DNA from: Clostridia bacterium
Lineage (GTDB): Bacteria > Bacillota_A > Clostridia > Christensenellales > CAG-138
Direction of reading: 5' to 3'
Length of the DNA: 9,218 nt
Assembly (NCBI GenBank): GCA_017553815.1
Contig: JAFZJT010000190.1
Coordinates: forward strand, 1-9,218
Shown here: in pieces, positions 1 to 5,185 of the stretch
Layout: each line of letters opens with the position of its first letter
How positions within the stretch are numbered: the stretch's first letter is position 1
Translations under genes and position numbers: made by a program
Notes under the pieces: model-generated
Told to the model about the DNA's origin: nothing
Databases searched by the model: none
The model's input: only the letters and a program-made list of their open reading frames with translations

Positions 1-20
1 AACGGTTTTGGAGGCGAAAA

Positions 21-1301
21 ATGGGAATACTTCAACTCGGCTCGTCCGGCGCGGATGTTGAGCTTTTGCAGCTTGCGCTCGTCAGGAGCGGTTACTATAA
101 AGGGAAGATCGACGGATACTTCGGAGCGGAAACGCAGAATGTGGTGCGAAGATTCCAGTCCGACAATGCGCTTGCGGCGGACGGAGCGGTTGGGGAGAAA
201 ACCTGGGCGGCGCTGCGGCCGTTCATCCTCGGGTATTTCATGCTGACTGTTCGGGCAGGCGATACGCTCAATCGGATCGCAAAGCGATATGACACATCGA
301 TCGAGGCGATCGAAGCTGCGAACCATCTCAAGGATCCAAATGCGCTCGCGATAGGTGAAAAGCTCGTCGTTCCCTACGGCTTTCGGCTTGTTCCGACCGA
401 TATGCGCTTCGCACCGAAGCTGACCGATATTATCCTCGACGGACTCGAAGCGCGCTATCCGTTTTTAAGAAGCGAGGTCTACGGCAGCTCGGTGCTTGGG
501 AGCCCCCTTCGCGCCGTAAGCTTCGGAAAGGGTGCAAAGGAGATGCTGATAAACGCTTCCCATCACGCGAACGAATGGATCACGACGCCTCTCGTTCTGA
601 AATTCCTTGAGAGCTTCCTGATCGCCTATATCAACGGCGGCACGGTCTATGGAAGGAGCGCAAAGGCGCTGTATGAGCGCGTTAAGGTGACAGTTGTGCC
701 GCTCGTGAATCCCGACGGCGTCGCCCTTGTGAACGGAGCGATCGATAAAGAGAGCGCGTGCTATATCGAGGCAAAGCGCATCGCCGCGCGCTATCCTTCC
801 GTGCGCTTTCCCGAGGGATGGAAGGCGAATATCGCGGGCACCGATCTGAACCTCAATTATCCCGCCGATTGGGAGGAGGCGAAGCAAATTAAATTCGCGC
901 AGGGCTGGACTGAACCCGCGCCGAGGGATTATGTTGGAACGGAGCCGCTTTCCGCGCCGGAGAGCCGCGCACTTTACGAGCTAACGCTTTCGCATGACTT
1001 TGCGCTGACGATCTCCTACCATACGCAGGGCAGGGAGATCTACTGGCGTTTCAAGGATATGGAGCCGCCGAAGGGGCGCGAGATCGGCGAAGAGATGGCG
1101 GCGGTAAGCGGCTATGAGCTTGCGCTCGTGCCGGATGTAAGCTCCAATGCCGGCTATAAGGATTGGTTCATTCTCAACTACGACAAGCCCGGTTATACCG
1201 TTGAAGCGGGGGCGGGCGTGAATCCGCTGCCGCTTTCGCAGTTTGACGAGATGTATAACGACAATATCGGGATCATGATAACCGCGATGGAGTGGATATG
1301 A
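21..1301 (+). CDS. LysM/peptidoglycan-binding M14 zinc peptidase (gamma-D-glutamyl-DAP peptidase-like)
   Basis: Predicted cell-wall peptidase of 426 residues that would cut the peptide stems of peptidoglycan. Domains in order: a PG_binding_1-type repeat at about residues 3-68, a LysM domain at about 74-118 (VRAGDTLNRIAKRYDTS), and an M14 metallopeptidase domain at about 125-426. Zinc ligands are visible as H182-x-x-E185 in HHANE and H334 in SYHTQG; the catalytic glutamate is E396 in YTVEAG. The motif GTDLNLNYPADW has no Arg where carboxypeptidase A-type enzymes read DLNRN; the family of Bacillus sphaericus endopeptidase I also departs from that Arg, so a gamma-D-glutamyl-diaminopimelate specificity is inferred. 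There is no signal peptide or membrane segment, as in spore-associated members, so a mother-cell, forespore or lytic release role is possible. GGAGG at 10-14 lies 6 nt before the ATG. Family assignment is firm, exact bond cleaved is not. Confidence 0.93.
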   Translation: MGILQLGSSGADVELLQLALVRSGYYKGKIDGYFGAETQNVVRRFQSDNALAADGAVGEKTWAALRPFILGYFMLTVRAGDTLNRIAKRYDTSIEAIEAANHLKDPNALAIGEKLVVPYGFRLVPTDMRFAPKLTDIILDGLEARYPFLRSEVYGSSVLGSPLRAVSFGKGAKEMLINASHHANEWITTPLVLKFLESFLIAYINGGTVYGRSAKALYERVKVTVVPLVNPDGVALVNGAIDKESACYIEAKRIAARYPSVRFPEGWKANIAGTDLNLNYPADWEEAKQIKFAQGWTEPAPRDYVGTEPLSAPESRALYELTLSHDFALTISYHTQGREIYWRFKDMEPPKGREIGEEMAAVSGYELALVPDVSSNAGYKDWFILNYDKPGYTVEAGAGVNPLPLSQFDEMYNDNIGIMITAMEWI

Positions 1302-1336
1302 TTCTGATAAAACAAAGATGAAAACAGAGAAAAATC

Positions 1337-1377
1337 AAACCCGCCTATGGACATTCGGGTGGGTTTGTGTTATATTT
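1337..1377 (+). terminator. Intrinsic terminator after the M14 peptidase gene
   Basis: A 9-bp stem (AAACCCGCC at 1337-1345 with GGTGGGTTT at 1358-1366, one G-U pair) encloses a 12-nt loop and is followed by a T-rich but interrupted tract. It sits 35 nt after the peptidase stop codon. Its loop contains the -35 box of the next gene, so terminator and promoter overlap. Confidence 0.6.
1348..1376 (+). promoter_or_regulatory. Sigma-A-like promoter of the XRE gene
   Basis: TGGACA at 1348-1353 and TATATT at 1371-1376 are separated by exactly 17 nt; each box has one mismatch to consensus. The expected start point near 1383 leaves a leader of about 25 nt before the ATG at 1408. Confidence 0.6.
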
Positions 1378-1389
1378 GATATACCAAAT
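1374..1389. promoter_or_regulatory. Palindromic candidate operator over the XRE promoter
   Basis: The inverted repeat ATTTG (1374-1378) and CAAAT (1385-1389), with a 6-nt spacer, covers the end of the -10 box and the predicted transcription start. XRE-family proteins commonly bind short palindromes in their own promoters, so autoregulation by the gene that follows is inferred, not shown. Confidence 0.4.
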
Positions 1390-1407
1390 GAAAATCGGAG
1401 GAAGAGT

Positions 1408-1908
1408 ATGGCAAACGCAAAGAAAGTCGGCACACTGATAAAAAAGGCTCGCACCGACGCGGGGCTTACCCAGGAGCAACTTGCGCGCAAGGTCAAGGGC
1501 GCAAGCGGAAGCGATATCGGCAGAGCCGAGCGCGGCGAAAAGGAGCTGACACAGGAGCAGCTCAAGCAGATTGCCAAGGCGACGGGCGTAACGCAGAAAT
1601 CGCTGCTTGACGCGGCAAAAGGCAGCGGCAAGACCTCGAGCTCAGGCAAAACGAGCACGAGCAGCGGCAGCACCTCCACCATCAAGGTAAACGCTACAGA
1701 AAAGCGCCTTGTTGAGCTTTACAGAAAGGCGGACTCAACGACCAAGAAGAACGCTATGAAGATCTTAAAGGGCAGCGGCGCGGGCGAGATCGCGGCGGGG
1801 GATATCCTTTCGGGTGTTCTTGATGCGATCACGGGTAAGCGCTCCATGCCGGAGGAAGTTGACGATATCGTTGAACTCAATGTGATCGAAGAGGACGGCG
1901 AGGAATAA
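1408..1908 (+). CDS. XRE-family helix-turn-helix protein with Ser/Gly linker and acidic tail
   Basis: Predicted DNA-binding regulator of 166 residues. An XRE/Cro-type helix-turn-helix lies at about residues 7-62 (IKKARTDAGLTQEQLARKVK, then SDIGRAERGEKELT). It is followed by a low-complexity Ser/Gly/Thr linker at about 70-91, a helical stretch at about 96-121 (EKRLVELYRKADSTTKKNAM), and an acidic end (EEDGEE). The frame is open 30 codons further upstream, but the ATG at 1408 is chosen because GGAGG at 1397-1401 lies 6 nt before it and the predicted transcription start is at about 1383, downstream of the earlier ATG at 1318. Target genes are unknown; the palindrome over its own promoter suggests it controls itself. 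The C-terminal part matches no family I can name. Confidence 0.85.
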   Translation: MANAKKVGTLIKKARTDAGLTQEQLARKVKGASGSDIGRAERGEKELTQEQLKQIAKATGVTQKSLLDAAKGSGKTSSSGKTSTSSGSTSTIKVNATEKRLVELYRKADSTTKKNAMKILKGSGAGEIAAGDILSGVLDAITGKRSMPEEVDDIVELNVIEEDGEE

Positions 1909-1918
1909 ACAAAACGAG

Positions 1919-1944
1919 CATTGATCCCAAATCCGTTATCAATG
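1919..1944. repeat. Short inverted repeat after the XRE gene
   Basis: CATTGAT at 1919-1925 and ATCAATG at 1938-1944 form a perfect 7-bp inverted repeat with a 12-nt loop, 11 nt after the XRE stop codon. No T tract follows directly, so it is at best a weak terminator; an A-then-T-rich stretch lies further on at 1970-1985. Confidence 0.35.
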
Positions 1945-2130
1945 ATCGCTATGTGTTATCCTACCGAAAAAGATTTTTTGTTTTTACTGGATATTACCCG
2001 CGAAATCCGCAAAAGTGTGGTAGCGACAGCGAGCCGTCGTGAGGGCGTTTACAACCGAACAGGCGAGCCGAGCGCGGACTTTTGCGGGGAGGAGTGCTGG
2101 CGGAGTGAGGGAGAGGTGGCTTTTTTGAAA
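1945..2130. other. Gap with no supported gene
   Basis: Open frames exist on both strands, but none has a ribosome site or a recognisable family. The stretch at about 1985-2115 is GC-rich and lacks the codon pattern of its neighbours. On the minus strand it lies just behind the terminator at 2131-2169 and may belong to the same dispersed unit as the tRNA-like sequence (inference). Confidence 0.5.
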
Positions 2131-2169
2131 CAAAAAAGTCGTCGCGAACGATACGAAGTCCGCGACGAC
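2131..2169 (-). terminator. Strong intrinsic terminator reading leftward, directly behind a tRNA-like end
   Basis: GTCGTCGCG at 2138-2146 pairs perfectly with CGCGACGAC at 2161-2169 (9 bp, 14-nt loop). On the minus strand the stem is followed at once by TTTTTTG (from 2137 down). A second A/T hairpin (CTTTTTT at 2120-2126, AAAAAAG at 2132-2138) overlaps the U tract. This is a textbook rho-independent terminator for a transcript coming from the right, yet no intact gene precedes it: only the tRNA-like fragment at 2169-2205. Confidence 0.75.
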
Positions 2170-2205
2170 GAGGGCGACGGGATTTGAACCCACGGCCTTT
2201 TGGCC
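2169..2205 (-). pseudogene. tRNA-like 3' half (long variable arm, T arm, acceptor strand), 5' half missing
   Basis: Read on the minus strand, GGCC-AAAA-GGCC (2205-2194) looks like the long variable arm of a Leu/Ser-type tRNA. A T arm follows with loop TTCAAAT (2188-2182) between GTGGG and CCCGT (three G-C pairs and two G-U pairs), then CGCCCTC (2176-2170) as the acceptor 3' strand and a G. The 15 nt before it include GCTTCAG, reminiscent of a Leu(CAG) anticodon loop, but no anticodon stem, D arm or matching GAGGGCG 5' acceptor strand can be found upstream. No CCA is encoded. A terminator starts at the last base. The likely readings are the left-over tRNA 3' end at an integration site, or a tRNA-derived end of a dispersed repeat. 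Confidence 0.45.
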
Positions 2206-2220
2206 CTGAAGCCCCTCAAG

Positions 2221-2436
2221 TGCATAAAAACAGTCCAACTTGTCGCAGATTATTCTGCAAACCATAGGCTTTTTGCGTTTTTGTACGGTCATTTTAATTT
2301 CACACATTAGCCGAGGCAAAAAGCCTAATGTTTCATTGACTTTTTGCAGTTGGCGTTTGCAAAATTCAATCAAACATTCCGCCTTGTTTAAGTGCGGCAT
2401 CCTCAGAGTTTACTCTAAATCTGCATGAAAACAGTC
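2221..2436. repeat. Near-identical 15-bp direct repeats 201 bp apart
   Basis: TGCATAAAAACAGTC at 2221-2235 and TGCATGAAAACAGTC at 2422-2436 differ at one base. A second repeated word, AATTTCACACATT, occurs at 2296-2308 and again at 2462-2474. The spacing of the two pairs differs (201 and 166), so this is not a simple tandem duplication. The first repeat lies 15 nt to the right of the tRNA-like fragment. It could mark a small inserted unit of about 200 bp or old element ends; no gene is seen inside. Confidence 0.5.
2245..2364. repeat. Cluster of inverted repeats (possible structured RNA or element end)
   Basis: Three hairpins lie close together. GCAGA/TCTGC at 2245-2258 has a 4-nt loop. TAGGCTTTTTGC at 2265-2276 pairs perfectly with GCAAAAAGCCTA at 2316-2327 (12 bp, 39-nt loop). 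TTTTGCA at 2342-2348 pairs with TGCAAAA at 2358-2364. A fourth, AGAG-TTTA-CTCT, follows at 2405-2416. Together with the direct repeats these fill the gap between the tRNA-like end and the ATPase remnant. Between about 2475 and 2567 nothing further is recognised. Confidence 0.45.
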
Positions 2437-2567
2437 AAAATACAATGTGCAAAAATGCTCGAATTTCACACATTTTTATTATAACGCTATGAACAGATCA
2501 AGGCTAATCCAGACATAATGGATTTACGATTGATAATAGCATTTATATCATTCAATGAGTTTTGCCG

Positions 2568-2930
2568 TCACTTTCGCAGTTCTCTGAGGTATTCCTCCAC
2601 ATTTTTATAGTCAACTCCGTCAAGAGAAGTGTTTTTGCCGCGGTAGAGAACATATTTCCCTTTGATAGTTCCGAAGCTGAACTCTGTCTGTTTGCATTTA
2701 TCCTCATCAATCAGGTGGCGATACTGGTTTGCATCCTTCTTATCGCTATGCTTTATTTCATAGATCTCGCAAGATGCGGTTTTCGGATCGAACACGACCA
2801 TATCGAACTCGCCCACTGCAAATTGAAGCTTGAACACTTGGCGATCCGACTTTGCCGTCTTTGTTTCGATAAGAACTATATCCTCAAGCATTCTGCCCTT
2901 CACTTCGCTGAGTATTCGCTCAGCAACCAT
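2568..2930 (-). pseudogene. C-terminal remnant of an AAA/DUF4143-type ATPase
   Basis: The minus-strand frame from about 2930 to the stop at 2568 encodes about 120 residues that read like the end of the bacterial ATPases carrying a C-terminal PD-(D/E)XK-like domain. Visible words are SEVKGRMLEDIVLIETKTAK, FKLQFAVGEFDMVVFD and CEIYEIKHSDKK, where the E...D...E-x-K pattern fits a nuclease-like fold, then YRHLIDEDKCK and KGKYVLYRGKN. The N-terminal nucleotide-binding part (Walker motifs) is absent. The frame stays open upstream to 3107 only because it runs antisense through the recombinase remnant. No promoter or ribosome site is seen, so this is a fragment. Family naming is from memory of its C-terminal words. 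Confidence 0.7.
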
Positions 2931-3714
2931 ATCCCGTCGCCGGGCGGCAAGCCCAGGTGGAACGCCAGCAACATCCGAAGCATCCTCACGAACGAGAAGT
3001 ACAAGGGCGACGCCCTCCTGCAGAAGACCTACAAGGTCGACTTCCTCACGAAGAAGAAAAAGGTCAATGAAGGCGAGATCCCGCAGTACTACGTCCGCAA
3101 CAACCACGAGCCCATCATCGACCCGGACACTTTCGACATGGTGCAGACGCTGAGGGCGGAGCGGCGGCCGGGCAGCAATCGGCGCTCATCCGTCAGCATT
3201 TTCTCAATCAGGATCAAATGCGGCGACTGCGGCGGCTGGTACGGGCCGAAGGTGTGGCACAGCAACGACCCCTACCGCAAGGTCATCTGGCAGTGCAACC
3301 ACAAGTTCGACGGACAGAAATGCGCCACGCCCACGCTGACCGAGGACGAGATCAGAGAACGCTTCCTGCGGGCCGCCAACACGGTCATCGGCGCCAAGGA
3401 GCGGTTCATAGCCGTCTACGAGCGGTCGCTTGCACCGCACCTCGCCACGGATGATTTGGAGCGGGAACTTGCCGACATAGAGGCGGAGATCGCCATCGCC
3501 GCCGAGCTGGTCGAGGACTGCATCCGTGAGAACGCCCACGTCGCCCTTGACCAAGCAGAGTACCAGAAACGGTTCGACGGGCTTGCGGCACGGTACGATA
3601 AAGCAAAAGCCCGAGACCTTCCGCGATGAGGACTGGCTCTCGATGGTCGACCACATGACCGTCCAGGGCAAAGACGTCATCACCATCACATTCAAAGATG
3701 GGACGGAAATATAA
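2931..3714 (+). pseudogene. Large serine recombinase remnant: Recombinase domain, zinc ribbon and C-terminus only
   Basis: From about 2931 the plus strand encodes the later part of a resolvase-type site-specific recombinase. A 'Recombinase' domain opens with PSPGGKPRWNASNIRSILTN and continues with YKGDALLQKTY, VNEGEIPQYYV and HEPIIDPDTFDMVQ. A zinc ribbon follows, with Cys pairs in IKCGDCGGWYG and in WQCNHKFDGQKCATP, then a coiled-coil-like helix. The N-terminal catalytic domain with its serine is missing. The main frame stops at 3629 after DKAKARDLPR. The genuine C-terminus (FRDEDWLSMVDHMTVQGK ... FKDGTEI) lies in another frame up to 3714, so a deletion or frameshift occurred near 3600-3615. 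Upstream of 2931 the same frame is open to 2562, but that is the antisense of the ATPase remnant. It cannot be an active recombinase as it stands. Confidence 0.85.
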
Positions 3715-3734
3715 GCATGACCCCATAAAGCACG

Positions 3735-3769
3735 AACGCTTCCGGCCGTAAACGGTCAGAGGCGTTTTT
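3735..3769 (+). terminator. Intrinsic terminator after the recombinase remnant
   Basis: A 14-bp stem (5' arm from 3735, 3' arm ending at 3766, one mismatch and two G-U pairs) with a TAAA loop is followed by TTTTTC. It begins 20 nt after the recombinase C-terminal stop and separates it from the convergent 61-codon gene. On the minus strand no T run follows, so it works mainly for the plus strand. Confidence 0.7.
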
Positions 3770-3770
3770 C

Positions 3771-3956
3771 TCATTGCTGATCTCGCGGACAGATCTTCGG
3801 CAGCAGTTCCAGGAAGTGCCGGCCGATCTTCTCCGGATCCATGTCGTTCGCCTCGTAGATGAAGCGAAGAGTGTCCGGGAGGAGGATGTGGCCCTTGTTA
3901 TTCTCATCTTTGTACTTCAGCCATTCCTCATATTCCTTGTTTGTGATCTGTTTCAT
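3771..3956 (-). CDS. Small 61-residue protein of unknown function, accessory-element associated
   Basis: An intact gene for a charged, soluble protein of 61 residues beginning MKQITNKEYEEWLKYKDE and containing PDTLRFIYEANDMDPEKIG and FLELLPKICPRD. It has no membrane segment, signal or metal motif. The start is well supported: GGAGG at 3968-3964 lies 7 nt before the ATG. Similar-looking short proteins occur near serine recombinases in gut Clostridia as far as I recall, but I cannot name a family. It follows the truncated HsdM frame on the same strand; that frame ends with TAG immediately after this gene's GGAGG, only 4 nt before the ATG, so translation could be coupled and the HsdM promoter may now drive it. 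Function is unknown; a mobile-element accessory or small regulator is possible. Confidence 0.7.
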   Translation of the reverse strand: MKQITNKEYEEWLKYKDENNKGHILLPDTLRFIYEANDMDPEKIGRHFLELLPKICPRDQQ

Positions 3957-3960
3957 GCTG

Positions 3961-4683
3961 CTACCTCCATAAAATGAAAACAGCCGGGATGGATCCGACC
4001 TGCGAAATGTACCCTCTTGCCGAAACTGTACCCCCTGGCATAGCCGCCGAGGAATAATTAAATTGTATCAATTTCGGTGCTTTCATTTCGCAGATAACCT
4101 CTTCCGCCGTGGGCGCCATGAGCTCAACCATCATTCGGATAATGTGGCGCGGCGTGCGGAACTGCCCGTTCACGCCGGCGGAGGCGATCTTCGCAAGCAG
4201 GTATTCGTAAACATCGCCCCGCACGTCCGAGGATTGCGCCGCGTTCATTATGGAATAGATCTCGTCCAGCGCGGTAACGACCTTATCGAGCATCAGCGGC
4301 GTTGGGAGCTTGAAAATCGCGTTGTCCATATACTTGGAATAGGCGCTGTTTTTATCGCCGTGCAGATTCTTTATAAACGGGAAAACGAGCTCCTGCACGG
4401 TGGAATACATCTTGCCCGCAGGAAAATCGCGGAAAACGGACCATTTGAGCTGCTGACCGTCCACGATCCTGCCGTCGAGCTCGACCTCGGGTGCGAATAT
4501 GCTTTTATGCTCCAAACCGAGCATCTCGCATTCCCTCGCGCGCAGGGTGTCGGTTTCGTCCAGATCGTGTATGAACATCAAATAGGTGATCTGCTCGATT
4601 ACGTCGAGGGGGTTGGTGAGCCCGCCCGTCCAGAATATCTCCCAAAGACTGTCAATTTTATTTTTCAGTTCGCCTGTTATCAT
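3961..4683 (-). pseudogene. hsdM: Type I restriction-modification DNA methyltransferase subunit M, truncated
   Basis: HsdM would methylate adenine in the recognition site of a type I system together with HsdS. The 240-codon frame starts like a normal HsdM: an HsdM_N helical domain (residues about 7-135, with WEIFWTGGLTNPLDVIEQIT, YLMFIHDLDETD and FPFIKNL), then the beginning of the N6-methyltransferase domain (RGDVYEYLLAKIASAGVNGQ, FRTPRHIIRMMVELMAPTAE). Similarity ends at VIC (residue 198, position 4090), just before the expected DPACGTGGF SAM-binding motif. The last 42 codons read through IS-like DNA. NPPY and the rest of the enzyme, hsdS and hsdR are absent from the window. GGAGA lies 5 nt before the ATG, and the promoter is intact. 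The fragment cannot methylate DNA. Confidence 0.85.
4001..4092. mobile_element. IS21-like terminal fragment inserted in or joined to hsdM
   Basis: Two direct repeats of a GAAA-TGTACCC pattern lie at 4001-4014 (TGCGAAATGTACCC) and 4018-4033 (TGCCGAAACTGTACCC). Multiple copies of a GGTACA-containing repeat near the tips are typical of IS21-family ends. The 9-mer TGCGAAATG at 4001-4009 recurs inverted as CATTTCGCA at 4084-4092, exactly where HsdM similarity stops. No istA or istB coding sequence is present. This is therefore a relic end or a small non-coding derivative of 92 bp. IS family assignment is by repeat pattern only. Confidence 0.45.
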
Positions 4684-4739
4684 GGTTTTCTCCGTTTGTC
4701 GCTATTTGCCGCCGGGGTGCGGCAGAAACTTTCTCCGAT

Positions 4740-4768
4740 AATATACCATAAAACTGTCATTTGGTCAA
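4740..4768 (-). promoter_or_regulatory. Promoter of the hsdM remnant
   Basis: On the minus strand TTGACC (4768-4763) and TATATT (4745-4740) are 17 nt apart; each has one mismatch to the sigma-A consensus. It points at the hsdM start at 4683 with a leader of about 50 nt. Confidence 0.7.
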
Positions 4769-4851
4769 TCAGAATATGTCGACAAATTGGTTAAAGCGGC
4801 AAATTTTTGTACATATGGAGTATTGGGATCGCTGTTTACATGAGCAAAGCC

Positions 4852-4880
4852 TTGAAATAGGCGCCGATTTAATGTATAAT
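4852..4880 (+). promoter_or_regulatory. Orphan sigma-A-like promoter on the plus strand
   Basis: TTGAAA at 4852-4857 and a perfect TATAAT at 4875-4880 are separated by 17 nt. The -10 box lies between GCGCCG (4861-4866) and CGGCGC (4886-4891), an inverted pair that could be an operator. No annotated-size gene follows on this strand before the terminator near 5145; only a 22-codon ORF and inverted repeats do. Confidence 0.6.
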
Positions 4881-4892
4881 AATTGCGGCGCA

Positions 4893-4934
4893 AGATGTTA
4901 TCAACGCCGATAACAAATTGATAACATCTCGGCG
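4893..4934. repeat. Overlapping alternative inverted repeats just after the orphan promoter
   Basis: AGATGTTATCA (4893-4903) pairs perfectly with TGATAACATCT (4919-4929). The same stretch offers two competing stems: GTTATC (4897-4902) with GATAAC (4909-4914), and CGCCGA (4905-4910) with TCGGCG (4929-4934). Either a switching RNA leader or a set of protein-binding half sites would explain mutually exclusive pairing. Confidence 0.5.
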
Positions 4935-5042
4935 AACAGGGTGGATAATACGGATAAACTGAGTAATCAAAGAAACCTGATGCAGTACGAAACATATTTC
5001 TTAAACAAAAATTGTTAAGTGCTGTAGAGTGGGAGTGAGGTG

Positions 5043-5111
5043 ATGCGCTCCGAAAAATCAATAAATACAAGGCTTTTTCGAGCTTGTCTGCCTGCTTTGA
5101 CAACAGTTTGA
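5043..5111 (+). CDS. Possible 22-residue peptide in the orphan transcription unit
   Basis: An ATG at 5043 follows GGAG (5032-5035) by 7 nt and opens a 22-codon frame (starting MRSEKSINTRLF, ending LPALTTV) that stops at 5111. It lies downstream of the promoter at 4852-4880 and upstream of the hairpin at 5145-5172. Its second half falls in a nested hairpin: TTTCGAG (5076-5082) with CTCGAAA (5115-5121), and TTGTC (5084-5088) with GACAA (5099-5103). It resembles no peptide I know, and such short frames arise often by chance, so it may equally be part of a non-coding RNA. Confidence 0.25.
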   Translation: MRSEKSINTRLFRACLPALTTV

Positions 5112-5140
5112 TAACTCGAAACGAATAAATTCCGACTATA

Positions 5141-5172
5141 CAAAATCCCCGCGTCAATATCGGCGCGGGGAT
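5141..5172 (-). terminator. Terminator of the DUF2812 gene, possibly bidirectional
   Basis: ATCCCCGCG (5145-5153) and CGCGGGGAT (5164-5172) form a perfect 9-bp GC-rich stem with a 10-nt loop. On the minus strand TTTTG follows, 14 nt after the DUF2812 stop codon. On the plus strand the hairpin is followed by a looser T-rich stretch, so it could also end a transcript from the promoter at 4852-4880. Confidence 0.75.
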
Positions 5173-5185
5173 GCTTGTTTTGGTT

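Noticed and set aside
1318..1407. 30-codon N-terminal extension of the XRE protein
   Set aside because: It would start upstream of the predicted transcription start and run through the terminator hairpin, while a good ribosome site precedes the ATG at 1408.
2166..2260. Complete tRNA gene on the minus strand
   Set aside because: Only variable arm, T arm and 3' acceptor strand are visible; no matching 5' acceptor strand, D arm or anticodon stem could be folded.
1984..2400. 138-codon minus-strand frame
   Set aside because: It crosses the tRNA-like fragment, a terminator and several hairpins. It has no ribosome site; the frame is a by-product of the repeat sequence.
2562..2930. Hydrophobic N-terminal part of the 355-codon plus-strand frame
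   Set aside because: It is the antisense of the ATPase remnant. Recombinase similarity begins only near 2931, so it is not a real N-terminus.
4063..4794. 243-codon plus-strand frame
   Set aside because: Antisense of the hsdM remnant; no ribosome site and no recognisable domain.
4896..4949. Cluster of DnaA-box-like words (TTATCAAC, GTGGATAA)
   Set aside because: The matches are imperfect and explained by the inverted repeats; no dnaA, dnaN or AT-rich unwinding region is present.
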